A stretch of DNA of 64,000 nt, taken from positions 10,855,118 to 10,919,117 of the forward strand of contig OZ234503.1 of NCBI GenBank assembly GCA_965153455.1, given 5' to 3'. This DNA comes from Sphagnum compactum (Eukaryota; Bryophyta; Sphagnopsida; Sphagnales). The position numbers and the translations under genes were made by a program. The notes under the pieces are model-generated. The model had not been told where the DNA came from and did no database searches. It worked only from the letters and a program-made list of their open reading frames with translations. Positions 48,108-61,507 of this stretch are shown piece by piece. Position 1 is the stretch's first letter; each line of letters begins with the position of its first letter.

Positions 48108-51100
48108 AAAAAGTAAGTAGGACAAGTGACATGTGAGGGACACTATTACATCAATCTTACCCATCCGATTGACTTAATGAATGCTCCAAAGAAAAGTCTA
48201 TATTCCATTTTTCAACACGTCCCGCCCCATTTTTGTTTTGGTTTTTTTTCCGTGACACCCAATATAACACTCGAGCCAGGCCAATATGACAAGCCCTCCT
48301 CCTACTAGTGCACCAAGAAATTAGGGTGTTTTGCAAAATGCAATGTCACTTGCTTGCTTCCGAGATCATTATTATGTTGATGAAAGTTGTATACTATAGA
48401 CCATGTCTATTTCACGTGTGAGAGTAATTGCTGAGTTCCAATGGTATTGAGGCCCATAAAAGATGTGACGGAAAGTTGACACCTTTTCCTTTTCCCCCAA
48501 AGAAATCATGTTTGGAAGCCCCCCCCCCCCCCCCCTAGGGCTTTTGAAGGAAGTGTTGGTGGGGGGACATTCCCAACATGTGAGCAATGTACCCCACAAC
48601 ACGCCTCCCCCCAAACACACTCAAAGCATGGGCGAACCTTATCACGAACCAAAATATAAGATTTTGATAGCATGGATTGGTGAAGGATTTTTTCATATTT
48701 CATATGTGAAATGCAGCCAAAAACAAGAGGATTATACATTATGGAGGTGTTTTAGTGGAGTTGAAAGAGTTTTAATCCCATTTTATGGTTTATGATATTC
48801 ATTTCTACAATATGGATGTTTGTAAGTTTCAAATAGTTTTGTAAAAGACTCTCCCAAAAATGCATTTTGTGGGTTTTTGTTTGTAATGGGGTTTACATTT
48901 TACAATATTTGTTAAATTGATGGTTGTATTTGTGGTGATATTTTTTTAAATCATTCTTTTATGATTTATGTTACGCAACAAGTTTTGGGTTATGACAAAA
49001 AAGTTGTATGAATATTGTGGTGGACTTCCTTTAGAAATATTTTGGTGAGTTTCTCTTGATTAGCTTGTTAATCTTAATTTGAATTCATTTCAACATTATG
49101 CACTCCTTGAAGATACAATGAACATGACCACAAGTGTGGCAAAGGGTGATATATATGATATGAAAAACGTTGACACAATAAAAAGTTTGCATTTTTACTA
49201 TATAAGATTTGGAGGATGGAGGTTAAAGTGATTTATAAGCAATATATGCTTGATAGTGGCAATTTCCACCAATCCAAAATTTTGACCATTACCCATTTTA
49301 GTGGTGATAAATTGGTGTAATGCATTATAATTTATGAAGCTTTTTAACAAGATCCCATTTGCTTTTAGGTTGCATTGTTTCATAAATTAGTATTCACCCA
49401 ATGGTGTGTATGATGTAATCTTCATATCAATGTTAGTTATCATGACCCCACACAATGGTAGGTGATTTACAATCTATTGTAATATTTCAATGCAATGGAA
49501 AAATATGCATTGGAAGTTGGTAGTGATGCTTTGAATTTTTTTCCTTTGAACCTACAAAAGAAAAAATCACAAATGACATTAGTACATAATATTGTATTCG
49601 TGTCTTTGAAACTTTTGATTTGACCTTTTGCTTGAAGTTTTTGATATCCACACATTTAAGTAATTTTAAATTTAATTTGCTTGTATGTTTGCATTGAATT
49701 TTGATACCATTTTTTTAGTAATTATAAATTGAATTGAAACCATGATTTATCTTATGCTCATCACAAAGATATTTTTTTTAGAAATAACATGTTTTTCAAG
49801 AGATCTACTCCAACACAACATGGCATTTCCCCCCTCTTTTTTCCTTAAAAAAAGAGGTGTCACTTGCTCCTCATCCAATGATTATATTCTCACAACAATA
49901 ATTTCACAAAGGCCCATTACCATATTTTTTTAATAATTAAAATATTGGGATTAATTTTAATCTATAGTAATTATATTCTAATTTTGAAAATAAATAAAAT
50001 CTCATTAATGAATTAATTACATTATTTTTTTTTAATCCAACTAATAAATGGGTCCTTATATTCTTATTTGCATAGTTTCTAATTCTTAAAGGAGTGTTTT
50101 CCCCTAGCAAACTCATAGAAAATGAAATTCCATTTTGTTCAAATTCATTTAGATGGTTTTGTGGCTCCCAATTTATGCCATCACCATTTTTCATTTTGGG
50201 ACAAGACATTGACCCTTATGGAATTCTTGTAATAGAAAGATATTATCAAGTAGCAAAAAACCAATTTGAGGCATTTCCAAATGAAGGCTATTAAAATTGA
50301 AGGACAAAAAAAATAATCCATGGCAACATATTGATGAAGTAACCATAACCATGTACATCCTCTTTTTCAACTTTCAAATTTTGTTGAAAAAGGTGTGTTG
50401 CCTATATGCAAGTTAATGAACAATGGGCAAAATACCAAATGTCCTAATGATACAAAAGAAGCAATCAAAAGCATAGATGAGCATTGAATAAAAACAAGAT
50501 GAACAACATATATATATTATGTGTAAAATAAGACCTTCCCAAACCTCAATATATCAAAAAATGAAAATGAAAGTGAAAATGACATTGATAGTCTAAATCA
50601 CATGGATTTGTCATAAGAAAAGCATGAGCACTAGAGGGAAATCCCAATCCCTATTTCACCTAAATGAATGTGTCAATAATGATCATGCAAAAGGACATTG
50701 AGATGCATGATTGCAATTACTCTCAATAACACAAGCAACACTTGAACATAAGCGAAGATCATAACTAAGCCACATGGTTGTGAACATTGTAGTGGAGACT
50801 CTAGTTCTTCACATCTAGAAAGTTTAGCCAACAGATGCATTGAACTTTATACAAATATATTCTTGATGGGTTGGAATTGTTGTGGCTTTGATAGGAACAT
50901 TTTCATGCAGATCACATAAGATTACAAAATTGTTGGCAATCTTTGAAACACTATAGTTACAAGCATAATGAGTTGAATATGTGACCTTTTTGGGTGGAGT
51001 TTTGTCGTCTCAATTGATTACAAAGTGCTTGTAAGTACACTTAACTTTATCTTCCTTGCATATTCACACAGTTTGGATGGAGGTTAATCCCTTCCATCAC

Positions 51101-52653
51101 ACTACGAGCATGCTAAGACTTTGCTTAAATCCATACAAATTGTGCAATGTCAAGAACAAAACCAACCTTTACCATTTTGTAGTCATCAATCTATGAGTCT
51201 CCCTCTTTCTACTCCTTCACGTTACATCCAACGTATAGTGGTTTTTGAAGATTTTTGATGTTAAATCCTCCCATAATTTTTCAATTGCCCACTTTCTATT
51301 TCCTTTACCTCTTCTAATGTATTGACATCAAATTTTCTTTTTCCTTTATTATGATCATGTAACCACACAATTGATTGGTACTCCATTCTCATGAACCTTT
51401 GCTTTCTTTCTTTTTTTCCCCTCCACTTTCTTTCAACATTGTGGCCCATGAACAACTAGTTACTAGTTATCTTTTACTCCACTCCTAGTGACATACAATT
51501 ATTTTTCTTTTTTCCCTTTCTTCACACTAGATATGCTTATCAACATGGAGGCAGTTATTTCTTACTTTTGCCACACATTTCGCATGCTTTCTTATTTTTT
51601 TTGCAATGACTTGTTATTTTTTTGCACGTTTGTCATCCTTCAACATTTTTTTTGGTTTTTAGCTATTTGTCCATAGGTGAGAACTAACCTCCAAGTATTC
51701 TATAAATTTATGTTTCTTCATGGTGGGCTTGTGAACTTTAAAAGACACATCTAGTCTTTCAACAATTTTGTCAAATTACTCAAGAACCTATCCTTTAAGC
51801 ACAACTTTCCCCTCCTTAGAAAAAAAGGTCTTACCATGTCGAAAAGCCAAAATGACCAATCACACTTTGGGCAAATAAAAAAACTTAACACACAAAGACT
51901 AAGGTAGCACTTGAAGAGGAGTGTGTTCTTGAACTAAGCACCACTCGAGGCTAGTGCTTATTATGGGAATGCTCCACTCTAACACAAATCATCAGCATAA
52001 TCTCTTTTCATTTTTTCTATTATTTTTTATAGATACCACCGAAAAGGAATTTATTTAAATTCAATAATAATAATAACAATAATAGTAATGACCCTATTGC
52101 AATTTGCATTCTACTTTTGAAAGTGCCTCACCCTTGGTGCAGGAAATTATAAAAGCACAACATTTCCAAGGGGTGGGTTAAAAATTGCACAAGATGTAAG
52201 ATGAAATTATAAAAGAAACAATTCATGTTTGAAGAGTTATAAAGTTTAAGCCCTTCAAATGAAGAGCTTACTCAAGACCAACCATGCATATCAAGGCGAA
52301 TGTAGAAGAGGAAACTCTAGTGGGTCTAAGCTTGTGGGCCCTAAAGCCAATCAACAAAATAACTTTTTCATGAATCCTATAGTACCTATGGGGGTTACTT
52401 GAGCTTCTTGAAGCTTCTTGAACTCATTGTGCCCTTCTTGAGCAAATGTACACAAGGTGCCAATCCCAAGCAACCTTTCTTTCACCAACCAAAGTTTGCA
52501 AAAAAAGCGAAATTAAAATTCGCAAATTTGAAAAAGAACTTCTTGGAAGTGAGAAAAATAAATGTAAAATAAATCATTCATACATTTGGTTTTCTTTGTG
52601 TATGCCAAAATATAGAAGGACAATTAAAGTTTTGCACTTTTTTTTTTGATATA

Positions 52654-52669
52654 TAGCCCAATTTGGCTA
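52654..52669. repeat. Dispersed palindrome family, member
   Basis: TAGCCCAATTTGGCTA, one mismatch from the perfect palindrome TAGCCAAATTTGGCTA. It is followed by GGATGATCACCA about 12 bases on and by GGATGATTGCCACTTTGG further downstream. Confidence 0.7.
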
Positions 52670-54160
52670 AAGGTTCCGAAGGATGATCACCAAATTTTTT
52701 TTAACATGTTCCCATGGATGATTGCCACTTTGGCAACAAACAAAAAAAAACTCCTTAAATCAACACCGAGATTCTCAAGAGGGTAGTAGATAGTGAAATC
52801 AAGTTGTGTATTGGTGTGTGGAGTAAGTTAATGGGTATGAGTAAATTACGAGATGCTCATTGCAATACACAAACCTAGAGATATAGAGTAGAGTACTAAC
52901 AACAATGCACATGCCATATTTTGAGTACACATGGTAAAGCACAACTTCAACAAATTACGCAACGTATCTAGAGGGTACATTATAAAACGTAATAACAATG
53001 AGGTGAGCATTTTGTAAAATGGAATGCCCACCATACAATACAACTACGCACATACAATTTGGTTGTGTGCGAGGGCTGGGCCATTACTGAAATAAGAACC
53101 CACTATTAATGTTATATTGTGTACACACTTTCAACATGCGAATTTGGTACGTCAAATGAGTGTTTTTCTTACGGTTTGGATTTTGTGCAAGGTAACTTAT
53201 TAGTGTGGTCCACATTGTATGTATAGTGATGTATAATCCAATGTTGTCTTGTTTTTTAAACTTTTGAAGAGAAAGTCTAGTCCGGGTTTCAACTTTTTAG
53301 TTTATTTTTGAAAAAAAAGCCCCATGCACCAACCTACCAACCGATTATCATTGATTTATCAAATTATAAAATAAATTATAAATTTTTTTATTGATTTGAT
53401 TCTTTTTTTAAAAAAAAATTTAAATCACAATTATTCCTAAAGTAATGAAAACACAGCACCTGAACCCTGAGTTTGGTCATACATGGGGTGAGATTCAAAA
53501 AAAAAGCTTGGGAAAAAAAACATTAACATTAAGGGAGGGAGAAGGTTTGAAACTCACAAAACCCATGTACTTTTGTGATAGATTTGAGTTTCATCCTGTC
53601 TTTCACTTTTCCTGAGCGCCTTCATATCTTTTCACTAGGAGCAGTACAACTACTATAATTAGTTCGAACTTTGTGCATTAATCTTCAAACCTTGTGCATT
53701 AAATACACAACCTTGTTCAATGGCTGTGCATTAAACCTTGTACATTATATTTTGAGAACCGGATTTGGGTTAGGGTTAGGGTTTTTTTTTTCTCATATTT
53801 ATTGATTTAATTTTTTTGGTTATATATTTTTTTGGACTATGGTACCTTTTTCATGTCATGTGCATTTTTTTATTCACAATTAACTTGTTTTAGTCTCATC
53901 ATGCTCATCTCACTTAAGTATTGGTAAACCATGTCAATTTAGTAAACAAATGAACTTGGATTTTCTCAATAGCCTAAATTTTCATTCACGTCAATAAGTT
54001 TTGCCAAGAATGTGCGTCTTGGCCAAATGGTTAAATCAACCTTCATTATGAAAGTGCAAGCCCAATGCTTCTTTGTAAGCAAAATTTTTAACAGATTTAG
54101 CCTACATGGAGGTCATCCAAACGAGATGCAGAAATAATGGTGATCATTCCTAGGAAAATT

Positions 54161-54176
54161 TAGCCAAATCTGGCTA
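54161..54176. repeat. Dispersed palindrome family, member (opposite orientation)
   Basis: TAGCCAAATCTGGCTA, one mismatch from the palindrome. GGTGATCATTCC lies just before it, which is the family's GGATGATCACC word on the other strand. Confidence 0.7.
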
Positions 54177-54671
54177 TAGACCATATATGAAATACAAATA
54201 TTTAATCGACCTCATATACTTATGGCTACAAACATAAAAAATTTATTGAAATCTGGAGATTGTTACTTTTTTTTTTTTCTCACTTTTGGTGATTGAAACC
54301 TCCAAAATCACTTCATTTTCATATATCATTTTCATATATATATAACTTTTTGGCGAAGAGATTTTTTGGAAACATACACAGAAGTCTCCATATTTAGAGG
54401 GAAAAAAAAAGAGTAGAAGTCACCATATTTAGATGGAGAGTTTGTGAAGGTCACCAAAACTCAGTAGGATTCTCAAGAAAATTGATTATCTTTTTTGAGC
54501 TTTAGCCAAATTCGGCTCATTCCTCTTTGGGATGATTGCTTGTCCACCTACTTTGACAAAGTTGAAGAAAAAAAAACCTTAACTCTATGTATTGATAATG
54601 GAGATCATAAAGAATTTTCTATGTCTAGTACCCTGACAAGTTCAACATTTTGCTATTGAATAATTATTTTA

Positions 54672-54935
54672 TTTTGAAGATTTCATGTCAAAAATTACAA
54701 TAATGCAAAAAATTCCTAAACGATTCTTTAATTTTCCTTGACAAAATTTTGTTCTTTGAAAAAAATATATATATTGAAAATTCCAACTTTTTTGAAAATA
54801 ACTCTATTATATCTAATCTCAAGTTTCAACACAAGCCAAAATATCATCTTTCAAAAATCCTCATATTAAAAAAAATAGACCTTTTACATAGGGACCAAAA
54901 TCCCTTAAGCTACTATACTCCGTAATGAATCTAAA
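54672..54935 (-). repeat. Dispersed repeat, copy 2 of an inverted pair
   Basis: The reverse complement aligns with 30113-30325, including TAGTAGCTTAAGGGATTTTG and TTGAAACTTGAGATTAG. Confidence 0.75.
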
Positions 54936-56597
54936 CACAATATCCTTGCTTTGCTAGGCAAGGCCAATAAAAGGGCCTTTTAAGTTAGTTATTCTAGTCT
55001 TTATGGAGACCGGGGTTTATGAGCATTTTGAGGAGCAAGTTTTTCTCTCTTTTTTGTTTTCCCCCTCAATTTGTTGGTTTTGAAAGTTTGGCTATTTTTT
55101 TTCACTTTTTTATCAACAAATTTTTGAGCTTATTATTTTTTTTAAATTCAAATTTTTTCTTGGCTAAAATGCCAAAATTCTCCGAAAAAAAGACAACCCT
55201 GAGCAGTGAGGGGGAAGCGACACTATGCTTCTTAATTTGGAGTGAGGTACCTGTTCCAACAATAATAACTGTCTAAATAAAAAAGCAATTTGGCTATAGA
55301 ATAGACCTTTTGTTGTGCACGTAACTTATTTTTGCCTTTAGCTTTCTCATTGCTGTTATTGATGTGCATGCGATTGTAAGCTACCTACCACCACCCAACG
55401 TTTGTTTTACTCGCAAATTTTTGCCAAATTTCAATCGTCAAAATACGATTATTTTGACATATGGAAAGGATTTTTTGTGAAAAAAATGGCACAAATTTGC
55501 TAAATTTCCAAGGAAGAATGTTCCAAAATCACCAGATTTTTTTTATGATACATACAAGGAACCTTTTTTTAAAACTTTAATATCTAGCACGTAGTGTCAA
55601 AATTTGGCCTTTTTTTTTTTCTTTTTTTTTCTGCATGATCCCCATTTCAACCTTAAAAGAAACCGTAGCCGTTATCGGTGTGCATGCTATTGTAACAGCT
55701 ACATAACACCACCCCGAGTCGGAAATTGGAACTTGGTTCCACTTCTCTTCAATAGTTTTTTTTAAAAAAATTATTGGGTTTTTCTTCTGTCCGATCTTCT
55801 TACACAACTTCTGGTAAAATCCTCAAAAGCTTGTATCCAGGTTGAGTTTGAGACGATATAACAACTGGGTATTATATTGTTATCGATAACCGTGGGCAAA
55901 CGCATCAAAACCGGGCATTCGATTTTTGATGACCAAGGTTATCGACTTGGATACCCGGAGGGGAGGGGGTTTGGTGCAGTTTCTAATACCCGCCCCACTC
56001 GGGTCTGCATGTCTGCCGACGAACGCAGCTGTTACCGCTGCTGCTGCTGCTGCGTCGGTGATTCTCCACCGTCCAAATTTTGCCGTTCTTTTCTTCGCAG
56101 TTGCATTTGGCGGACTTTCCGTCGTGGATTTCGATGCGCCGCTCCCTATTCGTACTTTTGTCTCCCTGCGGAGTGACCGGTTGACTTTGCCAACTGGTAG
56201 AAGTTTTCTGGTCGCTGCTACCGCTACTGCCGGCCCATTGTCGACAGCAAAAAAAGTTGGTAAACAAAAGCCCCCGTCCTTCGTTTTTGTGTTCCTAAGA
56301 AAGAAAGAAAGAAATCACAAGAAGTTGCTGAGAAAAAAATCCTCGATCCATTGATAGTTTTTGCAATTCGAAGACCCCTAAATTTATTTGAAGAAAAAAA
56401 AAAAAAAAAACTGAGGAGATTTCTCTCCTCGATCCGTTGTTGTTGTTGTTGTTGTTGTTTTCTGTTTCCGACAATTTTAAAATTTTAAAAAATCACAAGA
56501 AGTCTAACTCGAGAGGAACTCGAAAATCACAAGAAGGACTCGAGTTTTGGTTTTGTTGTTGTTTTGGAGAAAGACGAGGTGTTTTGGCAAGGGGAGG
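54936..56597. other. Upstream region of the MFS transporter gene
   Basis: AT-rich until about 55.8 kb, then more GC-rich (55.9-56.3 kb), then a TTG triplet run just before the gene. A 142-codon plus-strand frame at 55926-56354 has low-complexity Ala and Ser content and no family match; it is more likely part of the promoter or leader than a gene. Confidence 0.4.
56436..56459. repeat. TTG triplet repeat
   Basis: About eight TTG units, 140 bp before the MFS transporter start codon. Confidence 0.9.
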
Positions 56598-59033
56598 ATG
56601 CGAGAGACAGGAAGAGGAGGAGGAGGAGGAATGCCAGGCGACAACTCCTCGTACAGAGGAATCAGCAAGAAATGGGTTGGGTTGGTGACAGCCATATGGG
56701 TACAAGCGATATCAGGAAACAATTACACATTTGCAAACTACTCAGCAGCGCTCAAGACAGTGATGCAGTACAACCAGAAGCAGTTGAACAGCTTGGGAGT
56801 GGCCAAGGACGTGGGCAAAAGCTTCGGCTTGCTTGCAGGCTTCCTCGCAGACTACTTGCCCACATGGGCCATCTTGCTCATAGGCGCAATCGAAGGCTTC
56901 CTCGGTTACGGTGCCCAGTACCTCGTTGTCAGCCAAAGAATCTCTCCCTTACCATTCTGGCAGGTGCGCTGTTGGGTCTGTTTCTCGTTGTGCGTCGGTC
57001 TCTCCCTGGTGTTTCTTTTGCTAAGTTTCTTTCTCGAGAAGCTTTTTTATTTTGGTTTCTCATTGTTTTGTTTTTCTGTTGCAGATGGCTTTGGCTCTTT
57101 GCTTCGGGGGCAATAGCACCACATGGATGAACACGGCAGTTCTTGTGACATGTATGAGGAACTTCCCACGTAGTAGAGGAAATGTGACAGGGATTTTGAA
57201 GGGTTATGTAGGGTTGAGCACAGCCATCTTCACAGAGCTGTGTACAGCTCTCTTCACCAGTGAGGCATCTGCATTCCTTCTCCTGCTCACCTTCTTGCCT
57301 GCCATTGTCTGCTTGGTGGCCATTGCCTTCCTCTCTGAGGTTCCACCCTCGTCCACCAAAGAGGAAGATACCCTAGAGTACTCCAATTTCACCATACTCA
57401 ACTCCATCTCCATCGCTCTTGCTTTCTATCTGTTGACATTCACCTTGATTGGGAAATTCTTCATCATCTCGTCGTTTGCTAACAAACTCTTCGCTGGAGT
57501 TCTGCTGCTGTTTCTTGTTGCGCCGCTTGTGGTTCCCATCCAACTCTTGTACTCTAAATACATGAGGAATCAGTCTTCTGCTGCACAGCAATCACAAGAT
57601 GACAAGATGAGAATACCACTGTTGCTTGAAGATGATCAACAGAAGGATGAGCTTCAAGAAGGAGGTGAACCCACTGCCACCACCCATCAGCCCATTTTTG
57701 AGAATCTGGAGAATGGTGAGGAGGAAAGCATGAGAGTGGAGCACCCAGAGCAATGTGTCATCATGGATGATGTGCCCAGCATTGTAACTCCCCCACATCC
57801 TCCTCTTGATGACCAAATGTTTTTGGCAAATCAGGTCCTTGAAACAGATTCTGAAGTAGGGAAGAGGAGGAAGAGGCATGCACCGGCTACAGCAGCACCA
57901 GGAGGCGAGGAGGATCATCATCATAATACACTTGTGGATGGAGGTTTTGAAGGCTCAGGAAAGAAGTGGCGTGTGCCTCCTGCACTGGGAGAGGATCATA
58001 CGCTCCTGGATGCGCTGCAGACAATTGATTTCTGGTTACTGTTTTTCACATTTCTGTGTGGTGTTGGGACGGGTATTACAGCCATCAACAATCTTGCGCA
58101 GATTGGACAAGCTCAGGGTTACTCAGATGTCTCCTTGTTCATCTCCTTCATTAGCATTTGGGGATTCTTTGGGCGGATTGGAGCTGGTGCAATTTCTGAG
58201 TACTATGTCAGGTCTATTTGTTTGGAATGATGATCCCCCTGTTTTCTTCTCTTCCCAGGCTTTCTTTTCTAAGTTTTGTATTTCCTTTCTGTGTTCTTCC
58301 GGGCTTTGTCTAAATGCAATGCAAAAGTCTCAGTTACCATGAAGGCAACACATGATGTTGTTGCAGCAAAACATTTGCATCAACAAAAGTTCCAAAATAT
58401 TTTTTGACATTTCCAGACCCACTCCAAAAATTTCTGTGCAGGAAAGCTGCAGTTCCAAGGCCTGTGTGGATGGTGTTATCACAGTTGCTAATGCTGGTCG
58501 GTTACATTCTCTTTGCAACAGCAGCTCCAGGTTCGCTGTATGTTGGCTCGATTGTGGTGGGCATATGCTATGGTGTCCAAATCTCCATCACAGTTCCAAC
58601 TGCATCTGAGCTTTTCGGTCTCCAACACTTTGGCATCATGTACAACTTCATCATTTTGAACCTTCCCCTCGGATCCTTTCTCTTCTCGGGCTTGCTGGCA
58701 GGCTGGTTGTATGACCGAGAAGCTTCAAGAACTCCTCAGCAAGGACATGGCAAGAATTGGGTCCTGATGAAATCAATGGGAACTTCTTCCAAGGAATTCT
58801 TCTTCTCCTCTGTTGTCAGTGAATGGGGCTCAAGTTCTGCTGAAGAACCTCAAAACTGCACAGGTGCACATTGCTTCTTCTCTGTATTTATGATCATGGC
58901 AGGCATGTGTGCAATCGGTATCGTACTGAATATCATTCTGATACTTCGGATTAGACCTTTGTATCAATTGCTATATGGACCCAATGGCAAAATTGAAAGG
59001 AAGAAGCTCCTTTCTCCTCCTACTAGAACATGA
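56598..59033 (+). CDS. Nodulin-like / NFD4-type major facilitator transporter
   Basis: Exons 56598-56963, 57085-58211 and 58442-59033 join in frame to give 694 residues. An N-terminal nodulin-like domain (about 25-280) begins with KWVGLVTAIWVQAISGNNYTFANYS and continues with GLLAGFLADYLPTW, ALCFGGNSTTWMNTAVLV and MRNFPRSRGNVTGILKGYVGLS. Then a long hydrophilic, acidic loop (about 283-428) with a KRRKRH cluster and a short His run, then the second MFS half with FWLLFFTFLCGVGTG, NNLAQIGQAQGY, GRIGAGAISEYYVR and later helices. About a dozen membrane spans are visible. The family is widespread in plants; most members have no proven substrate, though some are linked to monosaccharide or iron-related transport. 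Start at the first in-frame ATG; another at 56631 is possible. Confidence 0.93.
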
Positions 59034-59587
59034 TGCTTTGAAAATCTCCAAAATTTTCAAATAACTTGCAGTTCTAAGTTCTCGTTAATTCGTTCCTCAA
59101 AATTCTTTCCTCAGCATATTAGCTTCACATGGTTTATAGCATGGAGTGGGAAAAGCGAAATGATAAGCGACTACAAGAACAAATGATTGTTGTTCTTGCT
59201 GTAGCTTGACTCGACCACCAACCAACACTTTCAATAATTTGTAGAAATATCCAACCCAACCCAATTGCAGCAAAAGGTGATGCAATTGGGTGACATGATG
59301 ACATTTTTGCATCAGTTCTTGAAAGGAATGATGATTGTAAACTCTTTCTCTTGATGTAAAGTAGCAAACTTGATTTCCAAAGTCTTTTTATTCATTGGTT
59401 TGTGGCGGTGACCAAAGTGCCTTATTTTTTTTTATGTCAGAAGTATTAGGGACCCTACTTGACTCAATTTAGGAACCCCTAGTGAGGCCTTAAGGGTTAT
59501 CTGAGGTAAAACCTTCATGGAATAGCCTCATGATAAGATTGTGCTTTCTTGTAACAAAAATTGTGAAAAATCATAACTAATTTGATC

Positions 59588-59675
59588 CCCACATTAAGCT
59601 ATTTGTCATAACATTCCCACATTAAGCTATTTGTCACATGTCTCAACAAGTGGCTCTATCACAAGTGGCTCTATC
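59588..59675. repeat. Two short tandem duplications
   Basis: CCCACATTAAGCTATTTGTC at 59588 is repeated 28 bp later, and ACAAGTGGCTCTATC at about 59645 is repeated directly after itself. Confidence 0.85.
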
Positions 59676-60276
59676 TTTTATTGATGTGTATCCCCACCAA
59701 TATTGTTAAATGATATTGATAATGGAATTATAATGAAATTATACGAATTGAGACAATATTGGTTTATTGTTATAAATTGGTAGTGTGTTTGGTAATGTTG
59801 ACAAGTAAATTAGTTTGTGGAAATTTGCTCGATATGCTTTTATTACACGCAATTTACATTCATTTCTTGAAACATTTGCCCATATACAATCAAGTTAAGA
59901 TCTTGCTTTTGTTGTGTTTTCATGAAATTGGGATTTTTATTTGAATTTATTCATAAAATCTACTAGTAGTTGGTTTTTTTTTTAATCATTGTTGTCATTT
60001 AAATATTGAAGCCCCTTAATATAATCATTTTGTGAACGTTGAATGAAAGTTTCAAGGTTGTTGGGAAAATAGAAATTGAACATGAATAATATCTATAAAC
60101 ACATATGATGTGAATAATTTTTCGTTTCTTTATGTTAAATATAACTAGTACAAATTCAGATCCATTACATGTTTTTGTGTTGTAGGAACATAAGAGCATG
60201 TGTGTATCATACATCATCTTCATGCCATGACCATTATGAATTGTTATATAAGAGTATGTTGATATATTCATGAATT

Positions 60277-60296
60277 TGTGTGTGTGTGTGTGTGTG
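60277..60296. repeat. TG dinucleotide run
   Basis: Ten TG units. Confidence 0.92.
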
Positions 60297-61491
60297 CGCT
60301 TTTTAATGAATGTTGCATTCTTATTTCTAGAAAACATAAAATGTGTGATATGTTTATAAGTTATGATCATGATTGATGTCTTCATAATGTTGTCATAAAT
60401 AGTTTGTATTTAGGGATTGTATGATTACATGGGAATGGAGTAAGTCTTTTAATTGAAGAATAAAATGTCTCCAATATACAAATGCTTTTAATCTTTTCAT
60501 ATTTTGAATGTATGCAAGGATCATTATGAATTTTTTGGTGTTGGAGTGGAGTTAATAAATATAATTGTTATTTTGTTCAAATCTTAGATAGAATTGTGTA
60601 TGTTTGTCCATGTTTTTTCATATTACTTGAATTAAAAACCAATTCATCTAGTCATAATCTTAGTGAATGATAAATGGTTCTTTTTGTTGCAAACTGATTT
60701 TTTTTAATAATATGAGTTTGCATATTGTCAATTATTATTGCTATTTTAATGATTAGTCCAATAGTGTCCATTCCTCTTCAATGTCCCGAGTGTAATAACA
60801 ATTAATTTTTCTCTAAATAACATTGCAATTCTTGAATTTTGAAATGTTATCCATACTATGAGTTTGCCATTGTAGGTTATTAATGTTTTGAATATACCAT
60901 TAACAAGGTCATTAAATTAACATATGTTGTTTGATACAAATGATAGAATGCAAACTTGCAATTTTCCTTGGATCATCTGAAAGCTTAAACAGTGATGGAC
61001 ATCAATGGTTTTTTGTTTTGAAATTGAATGGTGGGCCAATTTTTTGGTAAGCACAACTTTTTTTGTTTTTTTACCAAAATGTTTGTCTATAATAAGTGTG
61101 GTAAATTAAGTCATTTGGTCGTTGTTGATAACAATATGAATTTAAATACTAAATGTTTTTTGAAGTTTGTGTACATGTATAGAATTTATTCAATATTTTT
61201 ACAAATTGCTTATTCATTTGTTAGATAATTATGTGTAATTCATAGCATTGAACATTAGTTTTCCAAAAATTTGGTGCCAGTGCATTGATACTATCGTTAA
61301 GATTGGGGAACATGTTGGGAACCCAATGGGACATATTGAAAATAAAAGAATCCAATACAAGCATGTTATCTCAACCTATGACAAATTAAAACAATTGATC
61401 AACTATTTATTTTATTTGTATATCACATTCAAGGTTTTTTTTTCCCCAATTTTATGATGTAGCCAAACTAGTGATAGTCCACAAGAAGATT

Positions 61492-61507
61492 TAGCCAAAT
61501 TTGGCTA
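61492..61507. repeat. Dispersed palindrome family, perfect member
   Basis: TAGCCAAATTTGGCTA, an exact 16-bp palindrome, and the reference member of the family described in the findings. Confidence 0.75.

Larger units (their letters stand above)
47910..54671. other. AT-rich intergenic DNA
   Basis: About 6.8 kb with only short frames and no recognised protein or RNA gene. It contains a 17-base C run at 48519-48535 and several members of the dispersed palindrome family. Frames crossing the C run are composition artefacts. Confidence 0.5.

Noticed and set aside
48508-48795. Frames crossing the poly-C run near 48.5 kb
   Set aside because: They depend on a homopolymer (Pro/Gly runs) and have no other support.
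54007-54066. Possible tRNA-Leu/Ser-like fragment (TTGGCCAAATGGTTAA)
   Set aside because: It resembles only an A box; no B box or acceptor stem follows at tRNA distance.
55926-56354. 142-codon plus-strand frame before the MFS transporter
   Set aside because: Low-complexity Ala/Ser content in a GC-rich upstream region, no domain, and no splice path into the transporter frame.
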